From: Siphonodentalium dalli
Taxonomy: Eukaryota; Mollusca; Scaphopoda; Gadilida; Siphonodentaliidae
Length of the DNA stretch: 64,000 nucleotides
Assembly (NCBI GenBank): GCA_032622095.1
Contig: CP136063.1
Location: 215,903,982-215,967,981 of the forward strand
Direction: 5' to 3'
Shown: in pieces, positions 60,701-64,000 of the stretch
How the letters are laid out: the number at the start of each line of letters is the position of its first letter
How positions within the stretch are numbered: the stretch's first letter is position 1
Made by a program: the position numbers and the translations under genes
Notes under the pieces: generated by a model
What the model was told of the DNA's origin: nothing
The model's input: the letters and a program-made list of their open reading frames with translations, nothing else
The model's database searches: none

Positions 60701-61261
60701 ATATCATTTGTTCCGAACATTAACATGACACTGACAGTAATAGTGTTCATGTGCCTACCTCACCCGGGGAAGACCTGGGCTATTCAAACAAGATACTAAC
60801 CCACCCAACCTCCCCGCTTATGATAACTTCATAAATGGGATAGGTGTGGTTAACACCATTGTTTGGTGCGTCGACGCCGAACATAGATTAAACTGTAAGC
60901 ATGGTATCTTATGGGATAAGGAGACCGGAAGTTTACGTTGAAAATAGGAAGTTCGCTTGCAGGCAAGAGTTACTTCCCTTGTTAGTCAGGCGATTAAAGT
61001 GACATACTGGATTAGAATCCTAATTGTATCTGGTTTGAATAAGCCTTAGTTACTCATAAAACTATAATTTGATACATTTCATTCTCAAATTAAAAAAATT
61101 TTCCATCTATTTGACAGGTTGTGGGTATATTTGCTGGATTTGGTGTCTTACTACTCGTAGCATCTCCATTCTTACTCCTGGCAGCACCGTGCATTCTATG
61201 CTGTAAATGTAAAGTCTGCAAGTGCTGTGATGATGACGATTCTGGTGAAATACCTTCCTGA
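30578..61261 (+). CDS. RNF144A: RNF144A-like RBR E3 ubiquitin-protein ligase, complete coding region
   Basis: Eight coding exons: 30578..30715, 32586..32690, 40785..40845, 46838..46956, 50096..50190, 51816..51960, 56874..56963, 61118..61261. They join in phase to 298 residues (vertebrate RNF144A and B are about 290-305). RING1 uses C21, C24, C39, C41, C44, C47, C66 and C71. An IBR spans about 100-165 and includes [14 protein letters not shown]2 spans about 187-234, with NDGCAQMMC holding the RBR catalytic cysteine, C200. A transmembrane helix starts at 252 with a GxxxG-type GIFAGFG and ends in a Cys-rich cytosolic tail. Known family role: E2~Ub to catalytic Cys thioester transfer, membrane anchored. 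The anchor sequence resembles RNF144A more than RNF144B. Introns are 1.1-8.1 kb, packed with transposons, and two exon edges lie inside minisatellites. Confidence 0.94.
30716..32585. other. RNF144A-like intron 1
   Basis: Contains the long GAATGAGG repeat (30795-31215), a decayed ...gaacctgcgaagttcgcgcc... ttcgacttag repeat at 31460-31950 (also at 56350-56590), and the splice-site minisatellite at the 3' end. Confidence 0.55.
30795..31215. repeat. Long GAATGAGGTCCCC-family copy in RNF144A-like intron 1
   Basis: Two terminal hairpins (30800-30897 and 31096-31190) joined by about 200 bp of tatagtctcaaattaacatt ... cagttgaggcctaagaagaa spacer. The same spacer occurs at 28740-28940, 36840-36970, 41130-41320, 49260-49450 and 56110-56310, so this is probably the fullest linear unit. 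Confidence 0.65.
32230..32608 (+). repeat. 55-bp minisatellite, 7 units, spanning the exon 2 3' splice site
   Basis: Seven units built on ctcatatgattttca-[T/G]-tgtgtgatagaata. The last unit carries ttttcaG and is the real acceptor plus the first codons of exon 2. The six upstream units all read ttttcaT, which destroys the AG, and have cttgaa where the exon has tctgaa. Units are 55 bp, with minor variation in their 3' halves (aactatt, ggtatt, ggcatt). Confidence 0.95.
32586..32690 (+). CDS. RNF144A: RNF144A-like coding exon 2: RING1 second half
   Basis: The acceptor gattttcag ends at 32585, and the 105-bp exon has phase 0 at both ends (donor gttagt at 32691). It encodes [20 protein letters not shown], then PDAQC, completing RING1 zinc ligation with C47, C66 and C71. 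The acceptor and the first 20 or so exonic bases form the last unit of a 55-bp tandem repeat. Confidence 0.93.
33590..33865. mobile_element. TTAA-flanked piggyBac-type MITE, abutting a piggyBac relic
   Basis: TTAA at 33586-33589 and 33866-33869. Inverted ends ccctttcagtgccaggggcc / ggacctggcactgaaaggg. Central palindrome aatgcattctcttatatatg-cgag. Its right TTAA is shared with the left end of the piggyBac relic at 33870. Confidence 0.85.
33870..35376 (-). mobile_element. piggyBac transposon relic with both termini
   Basis: TTAA at 33866-33869 and 35377-35380. The inverted termini are ccctttaaccgtcca and tggacggttaaaggg. The 1.5-kb body is internally deleted and keeps only the C-terminal Cys-rich domain of the transposase, on the minus strand. 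It adjoins a MITE at a single shared TTAA, and together they interrupt a LINE. Confidence 0.82.
34994..35224 (-). pseudogene. piggyBac transposase C-terminal Cys-rich domain relic
   Basis: The frame includes [20 protein letters not shown], the CVVC pair, then [11 protein letters not shown] and [12 protein letters not shown]. This is the zinc-ribbon-like C-terminal domain that PGBD/piggyBac transposases use to bind their ends. The DDD catalytic core is absent, so it cannot transpose alone. Stop at 34994. Confidence 0.78.
36090..36262. mobile_element. TA-flanked foldback MITE, internally shortened
   Basis: TA flanks at 36088-36089 and 36263-36264. Termini cagtattgccctaaataatc / gcattactg. The left arm is shortened at tttcaggatttctcacagag. 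Confidence 0.75.
36395..36860. repeat. Rearranged GAATGAGGTCCCC-family fragments
   Basis: Three broken units (36400-36500, 36560-36620, 36750-36860), with an unrelated insert at about 36618-36740. Confidence 0.55.
36975..37061. mobile_element. TA-flanked foldback MITE, very short copy
   Basis: 87 bp between TA dinucleotides; keeps both termini (caataatgccctaaataatc / ttatttagggcattactg) but little interior. Confidence 0.7.
37131..37388. repeat. Hairpin-in-palindrome repeat (GAATGAGGTCCCC family), full copy
   Basis: Same layout as 24475-24726, with outer aagccttgaaatagtgtgtc and its inverse, centre attctgcttataactcggca, and two inner hairpins with stems of about 38 bp each. Very high identity to the first copy. 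Confidence 0.82.
38874..39007. mobile_element. TA-flanked foldback MITE, shortened copy
   Basis: Flanked by TA; left arm cagtaatggcctaaataatc to gaaaaatggctc, right arm tttgctctggttaaggagtc to gcattactg. Confidence 0.75.
39159..39415. mobile_element. piggyBac-type MITE, second subfamily
   Basis: Starts after TTAA 39155-39158 with ccctttcatgac and contains the shared core of two inverted ccaatgcattctcttatata-type palindromes. The right end is a degraded gcagctcccatcatgaaaag with no TTAA, so the boundary is approximate. The copy at about 50205-50485 has the same layout. Confidence 0.55.
39566..39827. mobile_element. TTAA-flanked piggyBac-type MITE
   Basis: TTAA at 39562-39565 and 39828-39831. 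Inverted ends ccctttgagtgccaggggcc / acctggcactcaaaggg. Internal palindrome aatgcattctcttatatatg ... catatataagagaatgcatt. Same family as 33590. Confidence 0.85.
40785..40845 (+). CDS. RNF144A: RNF144A-like coding exon 3: RING1-IBR linker helix
   Basis: Acceptor cttgttacag, donor gtaatt, 61 bp, phase 0 in and 1 out. It encodes [20 protein letters not shown], the helical linker corresponding to the MQRYKKLQFER stretch of RNF144A. The split codon completes as Glu in the next exon. Confidence 0.9.
40869..40958. mobile_element. Half copy of the TA-flanked foldback MITE beside RNF144A-like exon 3
   Basis: Begins cagtaatgccctaaataatc after TA, 23 bp downstream of the exon 3 donor, and ends at gcttgttgccattgc. 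It starts just inside intron 3. Confidence 0.75.
41080..41460. repeat. GAATGAGGTCCCC-family copy
   Basis: Degraded left hairpin at 41080-41140, spacer, and right hairpin 41335-41435 ending cacactatttcaaggcttg. An ORF crossing into the following array is not gene-like. Confidence 0.6.
41755..44175 (+). repeat. Array of about 165-bp units, roughly 14 copies
   Basis: Units carry gcgcgggctacaggtcgtac ... gaaatttgtcatggatgtta ... gacatgtagatgggaacgag ... caaaaaacatggccgccagc-agccatcttgg. Two alternating linkers (ttactctttgcatgactaaa and ttcaaaattcaatccattgg) give a higher-order pattern. The head at 41757-41820 has gttgccat...cgtccgtgtgcgcgtgtg. Lies in intron 3 of the RNF144A-like gene. ORFs through it are not gene-like. 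Confidence 0.85.
44485..45180. repeat. About 170-190-bp direct repeat, three copies, split by a MITE
   Basis: Copies at about 44485-44614, 44828-44985 and 45020-45180 share ctgtccaatg ... tattgatttgttggtatgat ... caactcatcaacacccagat ... aagccaagttatgcaccaaa. The foldback MITE at 44615-44827 interrupts after the first copy. Confidence 0.75.
44615..44827. mobile_element. TA-flanked foldback MITE, full copy
   Basis: Full palindrome cagtaatgccctaaataatc ... inverse ... ttatttagggcattacag. It separates two copies of a direct repeat at 44485-44614 and 44828-44960. Confidence 0.82.
45618..45724. mobile_element. Half copy of the TA-flanked foldback MITE
   Basis: One arm only, cagtaatgccctaaataatc to cattaatcggaaagctctca. 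Confidence 0.7.
46492..46649. mobile_element. TA-flanked foldback MITE nested in a piggyBac-type MITE
   Basis: TA flanks at 46490-46491 and 46650-46651. The interrupted sequence reads gtgcattctcttata / tatgcaaggctccctatg, the conserved core of the TTAA family, so this copy inserted later. The host remnant spans about 46413-46700. Confidence 0.8.
46838..46956 (+). CDS. RNF144A: RNF144A-like coding exon 4: IBR first half
   Basis: Acceptor ttctcattgcag ends at 46837; 119 bp, phase 1 in and 0 out. It encodes [16 protein letters not shown] and ends PIPVFCPT, then gtaagt at 46957. The residues are the first IBR zinc ligands. The last 33 exonic bases plus the donor are unit 1 of a 23-unit 57-bp array. 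In the exon's reading frame, read-through into the array meets TAA before the end of that first unit, so this first donor must be used to make the normal protein. Confidence 0.93.
46924..48228 (+). repeat. 57-bp minisatellite, 23 units, spanning the exon 4 5' splice site
   Basis: Each unit runs ctcatcaaacctattcctgt ... cccacagtaagtactcaatt ... gttctaa. Unit 1 includes the last 33 bases of exon 4 and the authentic donor, and all 23 units keep cacagtaagtac. Sequence variants aatcc (units 3, 6) and aaatc (units 8, 11, 14, 17) recur mostly every third unit. Unit 19 begins after a 1-base deletion (gtgtttaac). The 57-bp period is a multiple of three, so a frame unrelated to the gene stays open for 351 codons. 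That ORF is an artefact. Confidence 0.96.
48738..48949. mobile_element. TA-flanked foldback MITE, full copy
   Basis: Both arms complete (cattaatgccctaaataatt ... ggtcattactg) around cactggagc; a few mismatches in the right arm. Confidence 0.82.
49225..49560. repeat. GAATGAGGTCCCC-family copy
   Basis: Left remnant gggaatctcattctgctgag, spacer, and a complete right hairpin 49452-49545, ending cacactatttcaatgcttg. Confidence 0.6.
49575..49744. mobile_element. TA-flanked foldback MITE, shortened copy
   Basis: Termini cagtaatgctctaagtaatc / agagcattattg; arms meet at gcatgttgcaacaagcc. Confidence 0.75.
50096..50190 (+). CDS. RNF144A: RNF144A-like coding exon 5: IBR second half
   Basis: Acceptor gatattttcag ends at 50095; donor gtgagt begins at 50191; 95 bp, phase 0 in and 2 out. 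It encodes [19 protein letters not shown], the strongly conserved FCxxCKxxWH core of IBR domains, followed by a charged linker. Confidence 0.94.
50205..50485. mobile_element. piggyBac-type MITE, second subfamily, degraded ends
   Basis: Left end aaccctttcttgatgggagc; right end ctggaagctccagttatgaaaggtt. Interior holds two successive palindromes of ccaatgcattctcttatata-type sequence around 50258-50440. No TTAA survives on either side. Confidence 0.5.
50746..51239. mobile_element. TTAA-flanked MITE, AGGYACG family, copy B
   Basis: TTAA at 50742-50745 and 51240-51243. Termini aggtacggttggcc / ggccgcacgtgcct. Shares gtttgtttatattatgatgg and gacggtgtttggaagaaata-type internal blocks with copy A, in opposite orientation. 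Lies in intron 5 of the RNF144A-like gene. Confidence 0.85.
51816..51960 (+). CDS. RNF144A: RNF144A-like coding exon 6: catalytic RING2
   Basis: Acceptor gtttttcaccag ends at 51815; donor gtaagt at 51961; 145 bp, phase 2 in and 0 out. It encodes [20 protein letters not shown] and [19 protein letters not shown]. The cysteine in NDGCAQMMC is the RBR thioester-forming residue. All zinc ligands expected in this part of RING2 are intact, so the ligase looks functional. Confidence 0.95.
53388..53562. repeat. Foldback MITE-like repeat
   Basis: Arms tgtgttatatacacaatgtg-tttgtaacgattcatgtatcgcgac and their inverse, with the loop around ggcgaccaaggtcgcc, about 175 bp in all. Confidence 0.75.
53735..55400. 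repeat. Divergent tandem repeat headed by tgtacccataccatgtatgg
   Basis: A palindromic head (atgtgtacccataccatgta-tggtacacat) and (tccgtctg)n tract are followed by decayed units with tatccgattcaataactcga ... tttatgataacacacctctc ... tagtttttggtatcgat. The same head occurs at 1248-1275. The 120-codon ORF at 54819 is within this decayed array. Confidence 0.55.
56090..56345. repeat. GAATGAGGTCCCC-family fragment
   Basis: Spacer of the family (ctcaaattaacattgttttt ... cagttgaggcctaagcagaa) with truncated hairpins at both ends. Confidence 0.55.
56874..56963 (+). CDS. RNF144A: RNF144A-like coding exon 7: RING2 end and juxtamembrane segment
   Basis: Acceptor tttctttatag ends at 56873; donor gtaagg at 56964; 90 bp, phase 0 both ends. 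It encodes [20 protein letters not shown] and [10 protein letters not shown], nearly identical to the vertebrate protein. It includes the final RING2 His/Cys ligands. Confidence 0.95.
57010..58790. mobile_element. Host repeat interrupted by hAT copy 2
   Basis: Left part ttgggttacaagccgaaaaa-aatagggtcggtagg and right part aatagggtcggtagggaata-ccaaaccgc flank the hAT insertion. Boundaries are approximate. The motif also resembles the right part of the 1589-2568 element. Confidence 0.4.
57313..58746. mobile_element. hAT-type non-autonomous element, copy 2
   Basis: Inverted termini tagtgatgagccgat ... atcggctcatcacta are flanked by a perfect 8-bp duplication gtagggtg (57305-57312 and 58747-58754). 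Both ends are highly similar to copy 1, but the 1434-bp interior differs in part. It lies in intron 7 of the RNF144A-like gene, inserted into another repeat. Confidence 0.92.
59099..59338 (+). other. Unassigned 79-codon ORF, possible alternative terminal exon
   Basis: The frame opens at ATG 59099 and ends in the first unit of the poly(A)-signal minisatellite. From an AG at 59117-59118 (gggcacag) it reads [20 protein letters not shown], later [11 protein letters not shown] and [20 protein letters not shown]. That entry is phase 0, compatible with exon 7 of the RNF144A-like gene. The putative acceptor has a poor pyrimidine tract. I recognise no family. It could be an alternative 3' exon replacing the membrane anchor, a nested small gene, or chance. 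Confidence 0.3.
59327..59866 (+). repeat. 45-bp minisatellite, 12 units, poly(A) signal in each unit
   Basis: The unit is tttataccatgatcgcctat, then cttactatataaataaagccatctg. Eleven units contain AATAAA; the twelfth has ATTAAA (taattaaagcc). One unit has gatcac for gatcgc, and one has catatg for catctg. The first unit also supplies the stop codon (ATA CCA TGA) of the ORF at 59099-59338. It lies in the last intron of the RNF144A-like gene. Confidence 0.95.
59885..60187. repeat. Direct duplication followed by a strong hairpin
   Basis: Two direct copies of gtggattaaactttctccat-acaatttg... (about 59883-59962 and 59968-60045) precede a hairpin at 60037-60187. The stem is about 65 bp (atatacgcatagtgtttctg ... 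gcgatttacaccac) with a loop near cgctgaagct. Confidence 0.75.
60426..60605. mobile_element. TTAA-flanked palindromic MITE
   Basis: TTAA at 60422-60425 and 60606-60609. Arms ccctttcagtgccaagtgcg ... catattaccttgatcatttt and their inverse. Interior tttattgattataataatgt-gatacattgatgg also found in the copy at 63134. Confidence 0.85.
61118..61261 (+). CDS. RNF144A: RNF144A-like coding exon 8: transmembrane anchor and stop
   Basis: Acceptor tatttgacag ends at 61117. The exon encodes [20 protein letters not shown], a single transmembrane helix with glycine spacing like RNF144A. A Cys/Lys-rich [10 protein letters not shown], an Asp run and TGA at 61259-61261 follow. No close AATAAA follows the stop. 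The 3' UTR limit is not resolved. Confidence 0.94.
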   Translation, partial: VVGIFAGFGVLLLVASPFLLLAAPCILCCKCKVCKCCDDDDSGEIPS

Positions 61262-62032
61262 ATAAGAGACTGTTGCAATAACAGTTAAAATTAGTATATT
61301 TAAGAACTCGACACATTCCCAGATAGTTGATTGTTCTAACAATTTATTGGCATTTATTATTATAATTCTCAATTATCTCCAACTGAAAGCCCCACAAATT
61401 TACAAACCTAAGACAAATTTCTATATCATGGTAATTGATTTCAATGAATTTAGAGCCTTTTGCAGTATGCATGTATGGATGACCCAGATAAGCTTTTGAA
61501 CCTAAGTAAGCGCAGGCCTGCACCTTTGTGGCAAACGACCGTTCAGTTCGCCTGGAGTTTACCTAAAATGAACATGAAGCGAACAAAAACAGGTAATGCA
61601 AAAGATTCTCACCTTAACTCTTTCGCTGTCAATCTCGCATAAATGCGAGTTACCCAGTCGCTGCCAATAGTACATTTATATGAATTCGGTATAAGGGATG
61701 TAATTCTATTGCTATTTTGCATTACACAGGTTCGGTTATTTATTATAGAGTGCTGGTGCGCGCTGGCAATTTTGAAAAAAGGTTAGTCAAATTGCTACTC
61801 CTGAAGTGGTACAGTCTGTAACCTATGAGTACAGTCCAATCCAGAATATACTGTTGACGAATTCATTTTTGGTGGGATGCGATCGATATATGGTATATAT
61901 ATTAACTACTAGTATTGTATATTTTCATAATGGTTCGCGTTATTAAATTTGGAACCAAAAGGCGATGCCATTTAATTCAGTTATTTTAGTATCACGATGG
62001 GGAATCATGTAGTTTCGATTTGATGAGTATCA

Positions 62033-62088
62033 AGCATTCAAAATGGCCGAGGCGATCGAAAAAGCGACCAGAAACAAGGAAAAAGGTA
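62033..62088 (+). repeat. Repeated exon-like segment beginning ATGGCCGAGG
   Basis: The cattcaaaatggccgaggcg ... accagaaacaaggaaaaagg-taat segment recurs on the minus strand at about 35885-35947, with the preceding atcacgatggggaatcatgt also conserved. A fragment is at about 32995-33045. It reads MAEAIEKATRNKEK then gtaat. It could be a duplicated first exon or a promoter-proximal transposon head. Confidence 0.4.
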
Positions 62089-62854
62089 ATAAACTAGGAT
62101 AGGGCATAAAACATAAATTAAAACAAACCCAAGATGGCCACCAAATTCATGTGACCCCTATGATGACCCATGTGACCTTGAATGGGTTTCCACGGCGGCA
62201 GGTGATAGGTCATTCCAATATATACCCACATTTCATGTGAAGTTTCAACTAAATACATCAATAATTACCCGATAGTCATTCCATTACCCATATATACATA
62301 AAATACTTGTATTTGCATCCAAAATGCTTGGCACAGGTGTGGCAGCAAAAGAGTTAATTATTGCTCAATCAAGTCCCAAAATGAACATTTCAAATTATTA
62401 CTTCAATCAGATACTCATTGCTCAGGCTAATATACCAATAGTAATGATATAGCAATTTGTGTAACCCTTCTGGTAACCTATAGGTTACCAAGGCACAAAC
62501 TAGGCGAACCAAAAATAGGTTACTTACTATTATGAAATTTGCAGGCTTGGATGCGTTGGATTTCAACGGCTTGAGATAATCTAAATTTGGAAGCAGAAAC
62601 TTGGTGCAGCATCAACGATAAAAGCTAATTAGTGCAGCATCAACGATAATGTAATTAGTTTAGTTGGAATGAAAAGAAATTTGATGAGACGATTACTTTT
62701 CAGCTTTTTATAATAACTTGACAATAACATACTATTTATGTAATATTTATGATCGTTACAAGAACAAAGTATGTCTTTTTTCTGACAATTGCACCTAAAT
62801 AGAAGAATAAGTTATCAAAATGTGGATGTATCAAAGTTAGATATCATGTATCAG

Positions 62855-62990
62855 ACAAGCCTTGAAATAGTGTGTCTGTCATTTGCAGAATGAGGTCCCC
62901 AGAGGGTGAATAATTTTGTGAAGTTATCCTGCACAGCAGGCTAGCATCACCAAATTCACCCTCTGGGAACCTCAAACTGATGTTTACTCA
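62855..62990. repeat. GAATGAGGTCCCC-family unit downstream of the RNF144A-like gene
   Basis: A single hairpin, aagccttgaaatagtgtgtc ... aatgaggtccccagagggtg ... ccctctgggaacctcaaact, with the tip gtgaagttatcctgcaca. Confidence 0.65.
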
Positions 62991-63133
62991 CTAATTTCAA
63001 TAGAAATCATTAATATCTACTAATTCTACTTGGCCATAACATGCATGGTCATACACAAAGATACAACTCATCAATATCTTAATTAAGATGTAAATTTAGT
63101 GATTTTTGTTACATTCTACCTGCTGTCCATTAA

Positions 63134-63344
63134 CCCTTTCAGTGCCAAGTCCGATTTTTGTATCAACCCATATTTCCTTGATCATTTTTCAAATTTATTG
63201 ATTATAATAATGTGATACATTGATGGAAAGAGCTTAGAGCTTAGAGCTCTTTCCATCAATGTATCACATTATTATAATCAATAAATTTGAAAAATGATCA
63301 AGGAATATAGGTTGATACAAAAATCGGACTTGGCACTGAAAGGG
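63134..63344. mobile_element. TTAA-flanked palindromic MITE, near-perfect full-length foldback
   Basis: TTAA at 63130-63133 and 63345-63348. The arms are almost perfect inverted copies of about 100 bp each meeting at gagcttagagcttagagctc. Best-preserved long-arm copy of the family in the window. Confidence 0.88.
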
Positions 63345-64000
63345 TTAAATTGTACACCGATGAACTAACAAGAAAATGGATAGTAGTAGTATTACCATAT
63401 AGTTAATCTTATTAATAATGAGGTTAATACTTGGTTAGTTGGATATTGGCTAAGATGAATCGGCCTTTCAGTAACTTCATATCAGCCTTCAACCTTCAGT
63501 GTCAGACTGATGGAACTAACCAAGTAATAGCCTCTAATTCTACAGGTACAAATTTTTAGTCATTTTCATATGACTAAAATAGTTGTATTTAACTATATGA
63601 CACTGTGGCTGATGATATTGAAACTTAGGGTATTAATTTGAGTTAAATTCCCCCACCGTTACAATTAGTACCTACTCAATGAGCAACTGTTCATCTATAA
63701 AATTTATTAGAGTTCTTGTTTATACATAATTTACATGTTTTTCAATGTTACAAAACTTATATATTTATACCATGAACATGATTCCATTTAAGTAATCAAA
63801 ACAATCAATTCAAATAATGTATTATAGTAAGGCCAAATAAATACAAATTCTGTGTTCTCAGGCACCTCTCTCATTACGAATTTTGTTTAAAAGCCTTTTT
63901 AAACCTTGTTTTCAACATTTTTTATTAGAAATATCGTATTTGAAAATGAAAATGATTTTCTGAGTAAAAAAAACATTTCAAAATTGAGATCTAATTGTCT

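Larger units (their letters stand above)
61262..64000. other. 3' UTR and downstream flank of the RNF144A-like gene
   Basis: The poly(A) site is not resolved: the first AATAAA-type hexamers after the stop lie far downstream (in the MITE near 63280 and at about 63835). Contains the exon-like repeat at 62033, a GAATGAGG unit at 62855 and a TTAA MITE at 63134. The last 650 bases show nothing recognisable. Confidence 0.4.

Overview
The window is animal nuclear DNA. It has spliced genes with GT-AG introns, AT-rich introns several kb long, and dense transposable elements and foldback repeats. The repeat vocabulary ("...cataactc..." units, CGTCCGTCCGTC-headed units, many palindromic MITEs) resembles that of bivalve and other lophotrochozoan genomes, so I infer a mollusc, probably a bivalve. 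That placement rests on repeat style and protein similarity recalled from memory, not on a search.

Two genes can be rebuilt exon by exon, lying head to head. On the minus strand is the 5' part of a DEK homologue (chromatin/DNA-binding protein): ATG at 17881, then exons 17881-17843, 11971-11650, 9633-9481, 4412-4333 and 2750-2656. All junctions are in phase, and the gene runs off the left edge. A promoter-like block (YY1, CCAAT, CRE-like and ETS motifs) sits at about 17905-18025, just upstream of its ATG. On the plus strand is a complete RNF144A-type RBR E3 ubiquitin ligase: eight coding exons from 30578 to 61261 that give 298 aa, with RING1, IBR, catalytic RING2 and a C-terminal membrane anchor.

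The most unusual structure is in the RNF144A-like gene. Two of its splice sites lie inside tandem repeats. The 3' splice site at 32586 is the last of seven 55-bp units, and the six upstream decoys all lack the AG. The 5' splice site at 46957 is the first of 23 57-bp units, and every unit keeps a full gtaagt donor. A third array (59327-59866, 12 x 45 bp) carries a poly(A)-signal hexamer in every unit. It follows an ORF that could be spliced in frame onto the penultimate exon.

The rest is transposon archaeology. There are TTAA-flanked piggyBac-type MITEs, a piggyBac relic that keeps both ends and the C-terminal Cys-rich domain, and a LINE 3' end split by these insertions. There are two hAT-type elements with perfect 8-bp target duplications, about eleven TA-flanked foldback MITEs, a family of hairpin-in-palindrome repeats, and a 2.4-kb array of about 165-bp units at 41.8-44.2 kb. 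I found no convincing tRNA, rRNA, CRISPR array or prokaryotic gene. Part of 18041-30577 and most of the last 2.7 kb show only repeats or unassigned AT-rich DNA.
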